Shown piece by piece: positions 11,201 to 24,060 of a DNA stretch of 64,000 nucleotides (position 1 is its first letter; the number at the start of each line of letters is the position of its first letter). The position numbers and the translations under genes are program-made. The DNA is taken from the NCBI RefSeq assembly GCF_018320785.1, contig NC_054873.1, positions 22,038,196 through 22,102,195 on the forward strand. The letters run 5' to 3'. A model generated the notes under the pieces. That model was given only the letters and a program-made list of their open reading frames with translations, ran no database searches and had not been told where the DNA came from. The DNA comes from Cheilinus undulatus (Eukaryota > Chordata > Actinopteri > Labriformes > Labridae).

Positions 11201-14200
11201 AAAACAGAGAGTGGCTTCACCAAAGAAACAGATCGCCAACCCAGACAAAAATCTATGGCAAGTATTGAAGGAATTATTTTACCGTGAATCATGCAATACA
11301 GGCTTGATATCAGCTGAAACGTTTACAGTATAAGAACCTTTTAAGTAAAACTGACAGCAAAATAGTTCTTACTTTGGTTCTTCAAATACTCCTTCTGTTA
11401 AATATTCCTTCTGTTGTTTTTTGGTCTGCTTTCATGTTTTTGTCTTCATGTCCAGGCTGAACCTCCTCAAACTTACAGCTCAGTCATGAAAACTGACTTC
11501 AACCGTCCATTAATTCTGCAGGTTGGCACACAGATTTGACTCTTACTTTGTTTTTAAGATTTTTTTTTCTATTTACAGTAACAAATGACCAAAACGTTTT
11601 GTTTTCTCCTTGCTTTGTTTGAGGACAATGTGGCCAGACCGAGCCTTTGTGGGCGTTCTTGTCAAGACTCGGGCTTCACTCGTGGCGCCATCACTCCTTT
11701 GGCCCATGACACAGTGAGCACTGACCCCCTCTCCCAGTCATTTTGAGTGCAACCCCCATTTCCAAAATAGTTGGGATGTTGTGTACAACGTGAATCAAAA
11801 CAGAATACAGTGATTTGGGAATACTTCCAACTTTTATTCATTTGAATACAACACAAAGATGATGAGAAGATGTTCAAATGCATAGACTTCAGTATTATTT
11901 TTAGAAATATGCACACATTTTGAATTTGATGCCACACACGTCAAAAAAGTCAGGAGAGGAGGGGAAAGAAAAGACTGGGACAGTTGCAGAGTGCTTGAAA
12001 AACCTGTAAAGCTCAACAGGTAAGTGGTTAGGAGGTAAATTTTGATTGGGTATAAAAGGAGCACTTTTGAAAGACTACGTAGGCAAATAGTTCAACAGTT
12101 TACGAACAACATTCCTCAATGTGCAATTGTATGGAATTTAGAGATTTCAAATACAACAATCCACAATATTGTCAAAAGATTTAGAGCATCTAGAGCACAG
12201 GTGTCAAACTCAAGGCCCGGGGGCCAAATCTGGCCCATGGAACAGTTAAATCCGTCCCACCAGATGATCTCATATTTCTGTTATACCTGGCCCATCAGTA
12301 TGAGGTCTGCAGATTTCCTCAAGTATAAAAATGTGAACTTATCCTTGATGATTTAGGATATCCTTGTTAAGTCACAAAATCTGAAAAATTAAGGAGTAAA
12401 AATATTTAGATAAGAAGCAAGGAATGTGGGAAAAGAAATTAATTGTTTTTTAATTTCACATTTTCAATTTAGTATCTCACAATTAGGACTCAAATTTAGG
12501 ATTCTGACTTTTAATTTCATACTTTGAGCATCTCAACTCATAATTTTGACTTCTCATATAATATTTTGAGCTTTAAGATTCATAATTCTAATTTTCAAGT
12601 GATATTTTGACCTTTTTAACCAGTTATTTTGTATTTTACCTCATATTTTCAACTCCAAACTTTGACTTCACAATCCCACAGTTTGACCTTTTAGACTCAC
12701 AATTTAAATTATTGAATCATATTTTGACTTTTAAATTCAAGATTAAAAATTTTATTTCATATTTTGACCTTTCAAACTCATGATTTTGATGTTCTTTCTA
12801 ATATATTTGCCTTAAAAAAAAACATTATTTTTCAATTTCATTTTCATTTTTTGAGCTTTTTGAACTAATAAATCAACTTTTCTCAGATTGTTAGCCTTTA
12901 AACTTATCTTTTTAACTTTTTAGATATCAGAATCATTTATCATCAGTGCTAAAGTTTTTTTTCTTCATGTTTTATTACCAGTGAAATGAGGTTGACAGTT
13001 TATGGTTAAAAAGTCCTTGGGTTAGTCCTGAATCCAGAATCCGGCCTCTTCTGTGATTGAGTTTGACACCCCTGATCTAGAGAAATCTCTCCACATGATC
13101 CCTTTGGCAGCACTGCATTAAAAACTGGCATCATTCTATGATGGATATTACAACATGGGCCCAGGAATACTTTGGGAAGTCAATATCAGTCGAAGTACCT
13201 GACTGCAAATGTAATATAAGGCTCTGTTATGCAAAGCAACAACCATAGTTGGCCAACATTCGTGCTGTCTGCTCTGAGCCCAGGCTCATCTGAGATAGAC
13301 TGGCATAAAGTGGAAAAGTGCTGTGGTCTGATGAGTCAACATTTCAGATTGTTTTTGGAAATGACTGTCATTAAGTCTTTCAGTATCAAGAACAAAAGGG
13401 CCATCCATATTCTTACTGAAGCAGTGTCCAATATGTGATGATGTGGGGGTTTATTAGTGTCTATGTCATGGGTAACTTGCACATCTGTGAAGGCAGAGAG
13501 GTACATGCAGGTTTTGGTGCAACATACTTCCATTCAGACAACATCTTTTCAGGGATACAATGTTGAGCTACTTATGAAGTGTATCAAGCAGTAAACACAC
13601 TTTCAGTATGTCAACAGCTAGTGTCTTCAGTCCCCAGATGCTTACACAATGTTGCTGGTAGAAAAAGGGATGTAACAAAGTGGAAAACATACTCCTGCCC
13701 CATCTTTATTGGAATGTGGTGCAGCCAGCAAATTCAAATGTTTGTTTATTTTCAATAACCACAGTAGAGTTTAAATACCTTGTCTTTGTGCTGTATTCAA
13801 GTGAATTTAAGTTGAGATGGATTTGCAAATCGCTGTATTATGTTTTTAATCACATTTTACATGCCCCATTTTTTGGGGGGGAAAGGGGTTTGTTAATTTG
13901 AATATAATTCCTTTCAGTAGTGTCCTTTTGTCTCCTCTTCTAGAGAACCATACAGCCATCAAAAACTAAAAGTAACGGACCAACTATGAAGAGCATTGGA
14001 AAAAAGGTGATATGTTTGATCTTAAAACTTTAATAATTACCACTTTTGTGAAGTGTTGAGTTGGTTACCTCTGCTGTTGTTTTCCAGGAGCCCACAGGAT
14101 CTCTTTCCAATGCTTCAAATGACCATGCTCTTCCTGACATAGCTTGTGACGACTCGCACTTCACTACTCTTTATGAAAGCACGTAAGTGTTTTTGGGGAT

Positions 14201-14458
14201 ACTATCAGTAATATCAATCTTATAGGACATTACACAGGCACATGCTAAACTGCTAGGCTGTATAATTATTCTCCAGGTTCTGTCAAAAGTCGAAATCTGG
14301 CCGCGCTTGTACAGGAGTCATCAGGAAAAAAATGGACTATGGCTACGGTCGCCGTGACATGGACAGGTACAAAATCAAGTCACACACAGACTTCAAGAAT
14401 GAGAATGTGTCATGGACTTGTGTGTCTTTTCTTTTTCAGATTCATTTTAAGGGATTAG
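8218..14458 (+). CDS. saxo4: Stabilizer of axonemal microtubules 4 (PPP1R32/SAXO4-like)
   Basis: This is a ciliary/axonemal microtubule-associated protein, also named protein phosphatase 1 regulatory subunit 32. Coding exons: 8218-8332, 8491-8563, 10743-10905, 11020-11065, 11172-11257, 11456-11521, 13944-14006, 14088-14182, 14277-14366 and 14440-14458; all phases agree and give 271 aa. Diagnostic segments, matched to the human protein from memory, are KLYTTSYMESY in exon 1, GPKTESGFTKETDRQP in exon 5 and GKK-EPTGS across exons 7-8. The protein is clearly shorter than the human one (about 425 aa). Introns 3 and 5 have GC donors (10906 and 11258). The start is uncertain: in-frame ATGs lie at 8155, 8218 and 8242. 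The last splice is also uncertain: reading through the 73-nt final intron stays open to a TGA at 14482-14484. An upstream non-coding exon ending at 7892 and an acceptor at 8144 are plausible. AATAAA signals appear only about 600 bases downstream (15052-15071). Protein phosphatase 1 binding is known for the family; no clear RVxF motif was found here. Confidence 0.88.
8668..8897 (+). repeat. Direct duplication in saxo4 intron 2, left copy
   Basis: About 230 bases here recur in the same orientation at 9845-10087. The shared order of words is TCAGTAATTAAACCTCAGC, AAATTAAAAATAATAGCTG, CTCCTGCTGAGGTATT and GTTTTCTTCTTATT. Identity looks like roughly 80 percent by eye, with small indels. It is non-coding. 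Confidence 0.8.
9430..9775. repeat. AGCTA-rich dispersed repeat (copy 2)
   Basis: The leader (9450-9560) parallels 1650-1760, and the AGCTA/GCTAAAGCTA tract follows from about 9566. More scattered AGCTA-rich sequence continues at 10085-10250 and 10360-10620, so most of saxo4 intron 2 (8564-10742) is made of this repeat and the duplicated block at 8668/9845. Unlike copy 1, no hAT-type element interrupts the leader. Confidence 0.65.
9845..10087 (+). repeat. Direct duplication in saxo4 intron 2, right copy
   Basis: This is the second copy of the block at 8668-8897, lying about 1.18 kb downstream in direct orientation. Between the copies sits the AGCTA-rich repeat, and the right copy is followed by more AGCTA sequence, so the whole segment may have arisen as a tandem duplication that later diverged. 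Confidence 0.8.
11750..13880 (+). mobile_element. Decayed Tc1/mariner-type DNA transposon in saxo4 intron 6
   Basis: The outer ends are long imperfect inverted repeats. The left end (from about 11752) contains CAAAACAGAATACAGTGATTT; its counterpart near 13815-13855 reads, on the minus strand, AAAAACATAATACAGCGATTT. Inside, the plus strand keeps broken transposase pieces. A helix-turn-helix-like segment lies at 12085-12185. At 13324-13356 there is a WSDESTFQIVF motif, which resembles the region around the second catalytic aspartate of Tc1/mariner DDE transposases (Asp codon 13330-13332). Frames are interrupted, and an 879-bp hAT-type element is inserted at 12196. It is inactive. The exact element ends and TSD were not determined. 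Confidence 0.7.
12188..13082. mobile_element. Complete non-autonomous hAT-type element with 8-bp TSD (copy 2)
   Basis: The body is 12196-13074 (879 bp), flanked by a perfect 8-bp duplication ATCTAGAG at 12188-12195 and 13075-13082. The left end is CACAGGTGTCAAACTCAAGG and the right end TTGAGTTTGACACCCCTG. Length, ends, GC-rich subterminal block and AT-rich periodic core all match copy 1 at 750-1631, so both derive from one family. It lies inside the Tc1/mariner-type element, splitting its transposase remnant, so it is the younger insertion. Confidence 0.9.
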
Positions 14459-14484
14459 AAATTCATGTAATGGCACCTGTGTGA

Positions 14485-15660
14485 CATCTCATCACAAAAG
14501 TAAAATTTGGAATCTCTTCTGGCACAGAAAAGGCTTTGACTGAGTGAGAATAAGAACTATTTCAGTATTTTTTTTCCTTATAATCAAATCCTGAAAACCT
14601 CAATCACTCCATCTGTGATGCTTGAAAATAATCCTGTTTTAAAAAGCATGTAAGTTTCTTCTCTGTGAGATCTTCTTTGTGTGAGCTGAAAAGCTGCCTG
14701 TCAGACAGCTGTGTACAGTGACTCATGTGAAAGCCAAAGAGGGAGTGAAGGCGATTATATGCATTGTCTTTGACCACCCCTCTCGCTGTGACCTACAGAG
14801 AATGAGATGAGTGTAAACTAATGAAGAAAATAATGACGCTCAGGCTGAGTATGGTGCTGATTCTCAGAATCGTCTGCGGTGTGTCAAACTGTTTCGCCAC
14901 CCACTGAAATGAAACATGCTGCAGAGAGCAGAGCGAGGAGGACGGCTGAGTTGCGAAAAGCCTCACATTTCATATCTGCAAAGTAGCTCCGTACTAAGAT
15001 TGTCAGCCAACTCTCGGACACTGCAGAGATTTTACATTATCAACACAAGTCAAATAAACACTGTCGAATAAAAGCACAGAGATGCTCTGCAAAGTATAGA
15101 TAATACATCATTTTTAATTAGCTGCCTCAGTATGTTTTAGGGGTGGATGGTGAAATTTACTGCAGGCACTGCTTATAGTTGTGTTGAAGAACTGTCAGTT
15201 TGTGATTTGTTCCTACTTCTGCCTTGAAGGAAGTTATTTGATCCAGATAAGGAGGCTGTAAAACCTCTCTTCTGTCTGACATCTCTCTGGCTTTGTTAAA
15301 TGTTTTCTACAGTTTGTCTTTGTTTCAAGCTGATCCCATGTTATTGTCTTATCTTGGACAGTAATCTTGGGTAATTAATTGTAAAAATGACCGTCAAGCT
15401 TGTTTTCTTCTGAAGGGTTAATTCATATCGTCTTGAGGAAACAAATGGGTGCTTTCTGTGGTTAATAACACAATTAATCAAAAGATAGCAACTTTATGAT
15501 TGAATTCATAACTGAAAATAAATGAAGGCATGAATGTTTGGTTTGAGTTTGTGCAGCTCTATCATCAGAACAGATAAACTCTTTGGTCTCTGCTTCAGTA
15601 AACCGCTCATGGAGTCAGATGTTCTGACACAGGTTAGGACATTCTGAGACGCTGTATGTA
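14485..15660. other. Intergenic stretch downstream of saxo4
   Basis: This should include the saxo4 3' untranslated region. Possible polyadenylation signals AATAAA lie at 15052-15057 and 15066-15071. No other gene, repeat family or structured element was recognised. The part at 14680-14950 is complex, unique-looking sequence. Confidence 0.5.
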
Positions 15661-17403
15661 TGAGGTATGGCTATTAAAAACAAGACTGTAATAGAATTTT
15701 ATTCAACATACACATTGTTCAGTGACTCTCTCCTTTAATATATACTCCCCTTCTGCATCAACACACCACTGTATTCAGGTCTTCCACTCATCAAAGCAGT
15801 GCAGAAGGTCTTCTTCAGAAAGTTGTCTCAGAACCTCTGTCGTCCTTTTCTTTACTTCTGACACTGACTCAAAACAGTTCCTCAGTTGTGGTCTCTTTCT
15901 TCAGACTTTTTCTTGCAGTTTTTCTAGAACCTGTTTGTAATTCACCGTTTACCCCTCTGGAACCCACTACTCCAAAGTTATACCTTTAGGTCACTTTCAG
16001 ACCTGATAGTCCAGGGGACTTGGTTCGCTTTGGAACTGAAACGGCGACATTCTTGCACTTTTCCATTTGTTTTGGTTTGCATGCACACTACCCTTGGTCA
16101 AACGAACCAAACCATACATTTGTGGCGCTGTCACCCCAAACAAAGAGCGATGATGAGGAGAAGGAGACGTAGAAGAAGACGAAACCGGAAATCCATCTCC
16201 TTCCACCAGTCTTTTTTTCCACATAAACAATAAAAAAACCCCACTGCTGTCTTGGAGTTTCTGCTTTTGCAGTGGGCCATTACAAGCAACCAGCACTAAC
16301 GAAAAAGGCGAGCCAACGTGTTGCTATGGCTACACAGACGCCAAGCAAGGTACTGTCATGTATTTGAGTGTATTAAATCACATATATACATCCATAAATC
16401 ATTACGCTTTATGCCACTTCATGCATTTGGTTCACAAGTTGGTCTGCATTGCTTTAATACCTCAAACAAACCGCACCAGTGTTCGTTTGGAAGCGAACCA
16501 AGACCCCTGTTTTTAAGCGGACCAGAGTCCACTTGTTTGGTCCGCACCAGAGTTCATGTGAGCTTTCACACCACTCCAAACAAACTGGACTATCCAGGAA
16601 AACAGACCAGAGTTCGTTTAAAGCGACCAAACAGACCTTGAATTTGGACTTGCTTTGTTGTACTTTCTTTATCCATGGTGGTGTTTGTGTTTTCTAATAC
16701 ATTGCTATTTTGTCTTAGGATCGTCTTGGAAGATTCAAGTTTCATCCCATGTAATCACTCCTAAAAAATGTGGGTTTCCTTCACTTTGTTCCACAATACC
16801 TCCACACGTTTGTTTGCATTTTTCCTTTGGCTCAGGAGTCAGAAGTTTTGGACAACTTTGGTACACACTTTTGTATGTTTAAATTTTCATGCCGAACTGT
16901 CACATTATCAGTGGAGACCATTCCTGCCATCATTCTTATTCTGAGTGGCTGATCATTTTCGAATGATTTGATCAATTTATTGAATGTTTTCAAAAGTTTT
17001 TGAAGTGGGAATGGGGAATTTGCTGACCACTGATTGTCTTGGACATCCTCCCTGCCTTCACTAAATCTTTTGCACCATTCAAACACACTTGCATGTGACA
17101 TGCAGTGTTCCCCATACACCTCAGTTAATGTACTGACAGATTCGACTGCTGGTTTGTTCAATCTCACCAAAAATTTCAAGTTATTGTATTACTCAATTTT
17201 TACGCCAATTATTTTCTGATGCCTTCCCAAAAACACATTCACTTCAATCAGTAGCTGGTAGTGAACTAAAGACATCACTTGTTGGAAACTTAACAGCTGT
17301 TGTGCATGAATACCCAACCTTTAATAATAACACTCAATGTGACTGTGAACAATGTAGTTTTATCCTCATAAGCACTGTCTCTTTATTTAATAGCCATACC
17401 TCA
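15661..17403 (-). mobile_element. Dead mariner element with perfect 18-bp TIRs and TA duplication
   Basis: The ends are perfect inverted repeats: TGAGGTATGGCTATTAAA at 15661-15678 and its reverse complement at 17386-17403. TA dinucleotides flank it at 15659-15660 and 17404-17405, the classic Tc1/mariner target duplication. On the minus strand, 17179-16832 encodes a mariner transposase N-terminal part with helix-turn-helix features and the motif VFEWCKRFSEGREDVQD. The rest of the transposase is not continuous. About 650 bases at 15988-16640 belong to another repeat inserted into it, and the remaining frame carries stops. Without that insertion the element would be about 1.1 kb, slightly shorter than intact mariners (about 1.3 kb). 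Confidence 0.88.
15988..16640. mobile_element. Palindromic repeat nested inside the mariner element
   Basis: The left part (from about 15990, AGGTCACTTTCAGACCTG) and the right part (to about 16640) are rich in words such as TTGGTTCGC, GAACCAA, CCAGAGT and GTCCGC that recur in both orientations. GATAGTCCAG at the left pairs with CTGGACTATC at the right, giving an inverted layout typical of fish MITEs. It has no transposase. Exact ends and TSD could not be fixed. The open frames on both strands here are not genes. Confidence 0.6.
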
Positions 17404-20400
17404 TAAATATAAGGACATTACATTTTGGCTTTACTCCAACATAGATATAATTTCTGCAACTGAATTTTAATTAAAAAAAAAAACCTCCAGAATATCAGTT
17501 GAAAAACTGTGTAGAAGTTTTCTAGTATTTTCATGGAAATTTTGAAGATATGTGTTTTTTAGAGAGTTTCATTGAAAGTTGTATGAGCAAATTTGCTTTG
17601 AAACTTTTTGGCTTTTTCTGGGGAACTTGGGAAAATTTCTAGGATTTTGGGTGAATTTGAACTTCCAATGAATTTTCATAGGAATTAAGGGAGTTTGTTT
17701 GATTTTAGGGGAATTTTCCATAATTTTCAAGAAATTTGGGGAATGTTTTATGTGAAGATTTGGGACTTTAATATGAAATTTTAGTGGGAGTTTAATTTGG
17801 GGGAATATGCTTGAACTTTTTCAGGATTTTCATTTACATCAAATTTTGGGAGAAAATTGTAATTTGGATGTTAAAGCTTGATGATAAAGTTTCACTAAAA
17901 CATTACGAGAATATTAAGCATTTCTGGGATACTTTTCATGGAATATTTAAAAAGTCATATTTTTGAATTTTTCAAATACATTTTCAGTAATTTATATAAA
18001 ATTTTTAGGAATTTGCTTTGATTTTAGAAAGGACAATTTCCAATAAATTCAGAGCTTTTAGTGAATGTGTTGATTGCATTGCCTTAACCAGTCGTTGTGG
18101 TCCATTATCAAAATGATTCCCCCATCTCTCTCTCAACGGCTGACACCATTTCTGTCTGAAGACCCAAACAACAGCCAAAACATCTGCTCTAAAACTGATC
18201 CAGGGCTGGATTTTCCACAGAAACAGGACCTTTAAGAGATTAATGGACATCATTTTGGTCTAAACTGGCTGATGTTTTAAACTTATCAGGCTCTACTTTT
18301 CCTAAATATGTGAGAGAAAATAAAAATGCCCGAAAAACAACAGCTCTGGTCTCAGGAGGATAATTGTCTGGCATTTACTGCTCTGATAAAATTCTACAGT
18401 CTGTTGCTGATTTGCATTATTGTTAGCAGAGAAAACAACCTCTAGTTTTCTCATGTTAACGCTACAGGATTTTAAAAAAAAGGCAAAGCTGCTCTGTTTG
18501 TCCAGCACAGACACTGTAGTCGAAACACGTCAACACACGAACACAGGCATAAATATTTCAGCATTGGGATAAATATTTCACTCTTTGAATGAGATGTGAG
18601 AAAAAGATACGTGGAGGGAAAGAGGATAAGATTACATACGAGCCCCACATGAATAATTAGTGCAGAGATGAGAGGAGAACAAGAGCCAGTCTGCTTTAAG
18701 TCGCAGATGGACGGAGAAAAGGTGTCGTCATGAGGCCATGATTGATCTGAGTCTCTGACCTACAGGTGGCTCCTTTTATTTTAGAAAAAAACACAGTTAA
18801 TTAAGTCCATGTCGTGCTCAGAGCTTCACTATGGACTAACCTTTTATGGTGAGGCACCCCAGCTATTCATCCCTCTAATAATACTGCTTGTCTCCCTCTC
18901 TCTCTTGGCACTGACGCCTGCAGCGCTGCTTACACAACACTGACGAGGGTTGGGGGTTTGTGTTTGGCATGTCATAAATATTTTGTAAATCTAAATCCAA
19001 TACACACTTTTTCATGCAGGCCTGGCTAATAAAAATAGCAATGAGCTGGGACGAGGTGCACCAGAGGGCACATGTAACAGGCACTGGCTGCGTTGAGTGG
19101 AAATACTACAGCATGTAAACAAAGCTGGGTCTCTAGCTGGTTAGAAATTAAAACTGATTTTACAACACATGATCCACACTGCCATCATCAGCTGAGAATA
19201 TATTTATTGTTTCAAGACAACGTCCCTGTTTTACGGAAGTCAAGTATGGCCTTACTTTTTTTAATGCAGTAAATTAATGCTTTCTTGTAAAAACAAGACA
19301 AATTCTCTTACCTGTACGGAGGCCCTAAAAGGACATGCATCCATACATTTTGCTTTACTAATTGGACTGAAGGCTCCATCTGTGTTTCGAATGTACAGCA
19401 AAAATGAGCCTTTAGAAGTGGGTGATGTCTTATCATTACCCATCTCAGGATAGATGATTTTTTTCCCGATAGTCAATTTTAGATATTTACTTAAGACTGT
19501 GGGAAAATAACTCAGGGAAAAAATAATGTTATCTGATGATAAAGACATAAATAAGCCACAAATAAGAAAACAAAGTAAGTTACCTATTATAATATCTGGG
19601 AAAAAAGAGTAACATAAGATGTATGCTGAATGTCTACTTAGGGCTTCCATAAAACTTAAATGTTCATCATAAGTAAATAACTTAAAAATATTTAAGGGGA
19701 ACTTTTAGGCGGATGAAAGCTGGCAGGACTGTTAGAGGATTAATAACAGAGCCGTAACTGAAATACTACAGCCCAAAGATGCACATCTGTCCATACTTTT
19801 TTATTTTACTCTGGCATCCTGCTATCACAGTTGTCTTTTCTTTTAGAAATGTTCTCTTGCTCTGCTGTTGTCTCAGAGTTTCAGATGTTTTCTCATGATC
19901 TTGAGAAATAAACTTGCATTCAATATTACATAAATGAGTTGAAAACTCAAGAAAACAACTGGAAATGTTTTGTTATCACAGGAAGACAGTAAAAAATGTA
20001 TGGATTTTTCCTGCTAAGGGCCTCAATAATTACCTTATACTGAGTACGAAGATTTTTTTTTTAATTGTGGGAAAACATTTTCTAACGTATGACAAGTTGT
20101 GAAACTTTAGAGGGGAATTCATTGCAGAACTGGGATTGAAATACAGGGCGATGTAGGACTAACAATACTGGAAAAAACTGGCATTGCTATAGTTTTCTTT
20201 CTTCTTTCTATAATAGGATTATCTGATGAAAAAAGGAAATTTAACCAGATAAATGAAGTGCTGTTTAATGATCCCTAACTGAATTTTGAACAATTACTTT
20301 TTTTTCTTGTTTGGGCCTTAAATTCCTTTTTGGATTTCAAATATAACACACCACACATAAGAAGGAGAAAAACAGAGAACATGTGGACGGACTCTTTTCT

Positions 20401-21795
20401 TCATAAACCCTGTCTAATGACATTTAAAGTAACTTGCACATGAAGCTATTAAGTAAACAATCAGCATATCTGTGCCGTTAATGGATCGTATATTAAGAAC
20501 TAGGACAAGGTGCTACTGTTTATGGGGATGTGCTCATTTAAGATCAGCCTTGTGTGACTGAGCGTCTGTCTGGAGAGTCATGCCGGTGTATCTGTGACAG
20601 CAGCAGAATCAGATTTAACCAGAAGCATAGTGCAGGGTATTCACAGTTATGGAGTATACCCACTCTTTTAGTCTCTGTAGAGTATACCAACTCTTTATTT
20701 CCTCTGACTTGGGGAAAATATCAGGGTAAGCCAATCAGAGGGAAAGTATCATACTTTGTGGTTCTTGACAATGCTACTTTCTATCACCTTTCTTCCTTCA
20801 TTATAATGACCCTTATTACATGAGGTCAAGCTGTTTAGTGTTGATGTGCAAATTCAAAAAGGTGTAGCTACAAAAGGCCTATTTTTAGATGCAGTACATA
20901 TAATGGTCTGTTTATTTTTTGCCAAATTAGTTACTAAAAGTGAAAGGTAAAAATTAAGAGTATAACCACATCTGCATGTACCACTACACCAATGCTTGTA
21001 GCCTGCATGTACATGCAGAAGACACCAACTCTACATGCACAGCTCTCTGACTACTGATGGTGATATCAGACAGAATTTAATGCAGATTGGTCGAAGAAAT
21101 TAGAAAACTGGTGGTTTGGGTTATATCCAATAATGCAAAAGTGAAGACTTTACGTGACTAACATCATATGTCCTGCAACGTGACTGTTGTATGTGCACAC
21201 ATTGGCATCGTGGTTGTGATGTAATAATAAAGCATTCAGGCCTAATTGGTTGATTTCATCAAAATATGTTCCCCTACATCTTTTTTTTTTTGGGTGCTTA
21301 AATCTGTTGCCATTGTAAAGATGCCAAGTGCATGCTAGAGCAGCAGTCTTTGTGCTAAAAATAAGAATGAAAAGAAAAAGACATTATTTTGTTTTCTCAT
21401 GACAGCTGGTTGATTTCTGACTAATTTAAATAATCAACTTGTGATTTCAAGATAACGTCCTGACACAAAAATAATCCAGGTATCACAGTTCTTGACCTAT
21501 GTATCAGTATACACTCAGAGAAACAAACATTTAAAAGTGCAACACTCACACACAAACACTCCACCCGAGTCCTGCCCCGAGGTGCTCATTCAAGCTCGTC
21601 TGAGATGTCACAGGTTTGTCAGTTTAGTTACCTTACTCTTTTAGTTTCACATTTAACAACAGATAAAGAATTAGCAGCACAGCTAGAAAAGTCCTACACT
21701 CAACTCCAGCTATATTTTGTGTGGATTTTGTCATCCTACACCTCCACCTGCCTGCTGAGTGTCAGAGTCTGGTTGTATGAGGAGTATTTGCCCTT
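17404..21795. other. Intergenic region between the mariner element and lrrc10b
   Basis: At 17520-18010 there is AT-rich sequence made of loosely repeated GGAATTTT/GAAATTT words, a decayed minisatellite. The rest (18010-21795) has no recognisable gene. Open frames are short and lack family features. The lrrc10b 3' untranslated region should lie at its right-hand end, reading leftward; no polyadenylation signal close to the stop codon was found, the nearest TTTATT words being near 20694 and 20911. Confidence 0.5.
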
Positions 21796-23013
<1,218 letters not shown>

Positions 23014-23226
23014 TCAGGACAGAGTCATTTGATGAGGTAGTATCTGTGACAAGTTCACTCTCAGCCTTGGAGCTGGTTTGTGGCTGGACCCTCTGGTGGC
23101 GCAAAGCATCATGGTCCAAGCCAATCAAAACCCTGACAGCCATGTCACAGCTTTTTGTCAGGTTACAGTTTGCCCCTTCATTTGCAGGTCCCTCTTAAAA
23201 CTCCTGCAGAAATTCTCTAACAAACT

Positions 23227-23302
23227 GCAGAGTAGTAGTGATAATAGTAGTAGTAATAGTAGAAATAGTAGTAGTAGTAGTAGTAGTAGTAATAGTAATA
23301 GT
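23227..23302. repeat. (AGT)n trinucleotide microsatellite
   Basis: Imperfect AGT/TAG units with scattered AAT and GAT variants, about 250 bases upstream of the lrrc10b start codon. It may fall in the lrrc10b promoter or 5' untranslated region and is probably length-variable. Confidence 0.85.
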
Positions 23303-23806
23303 GTTGCTGGTAGCTGAGCTCAACAAAATATAGCAGAATCTTGAGCTGAAATTAACTTCCTGCAGTCCTTACCCTCTCTCCACGAGGCTTTAAAGAGAGG
23401 TCATGCGCAGCTCAAGGCCACCTGATCACGTCATCCGGTAAAAGGAAGAAAAAGTGCCACTTTCAGAGGCTAAACAGTCAGTTAGCTGCCCCTCTGCCTG
23501 CCTGTGATGAGGGAGAAGTCCACAGTGAGTGCGCAGCTCGGTGACCCTGCCGGCAGCAAAGAAAACAGTTAATAAAAGTCAGTCCTCTGGTTGAAGCCGC
23601 TGCCCCCCATTAGACTGCCGGAGTTATAATCCGCGCGTGCAGGAGCGGGAGAAAAAGTGCACATTTTGGGAGAAGTGAAGCAGGGAGTGATAAGTGACTC
23701 TGCTCCTGATGTGCACTCCATCAGTGACAGGGTTTACATTGAACTGCTGTCTCCCTCCTCCCTCCTCTGAAACCGGAGCAGAGGGCATCATCCTCATCAC
23801 ATGGTC

Positions 23807-23834
23807 AGTGTGTGTGTGTTTGTGTGTGTGTGTC
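23807..23834. repeat. (GT)n microsatellite
   Basis: A short GT tract interrupted once by TTT. No gene is affected. Confidence 0.8.
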
Positions 23835-23929
23835 AATGAGGTCTTTAAAAACAACACTTTATAACGCTTAATACTTTAACTTAGTTATAAGATAAGTGCT
23901 TAACATCAAGCCTTCTCCTATTATCATAA

Positions 23930-24060
23930 TTATGACTTCATTATCTCATAATTTTGACTTTTTATCTGATTATTTTGACTGTCTTATTATTTTGACTTTT
24001 TATCTCATAATTTTGACTTTTTATCTATAATTATGACTTAGGGTTCTTTTTAAAATTCTA
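23930..24060. repeat. AT-rich tandem array with TTTTGACTTTTTATCTCATAA unit
   Basis: Four to five imperfect copies of a unit of about 20-25 bases built from TCATAATTTTGACTTTTTAT. The same kind of unit forms the core of the two hAT-type elements at 750-1631 and 12196-13074, but here no element ends were found around it. Confidence 0.7.

Noticed and set aside
16030-16952. Several plus-strand frames, one with an arginine run
   Set aside because: They lie within the palindromic repeat and the antisense side of the mariner transposase; the arginine run is a GAG/AGA simple tract.
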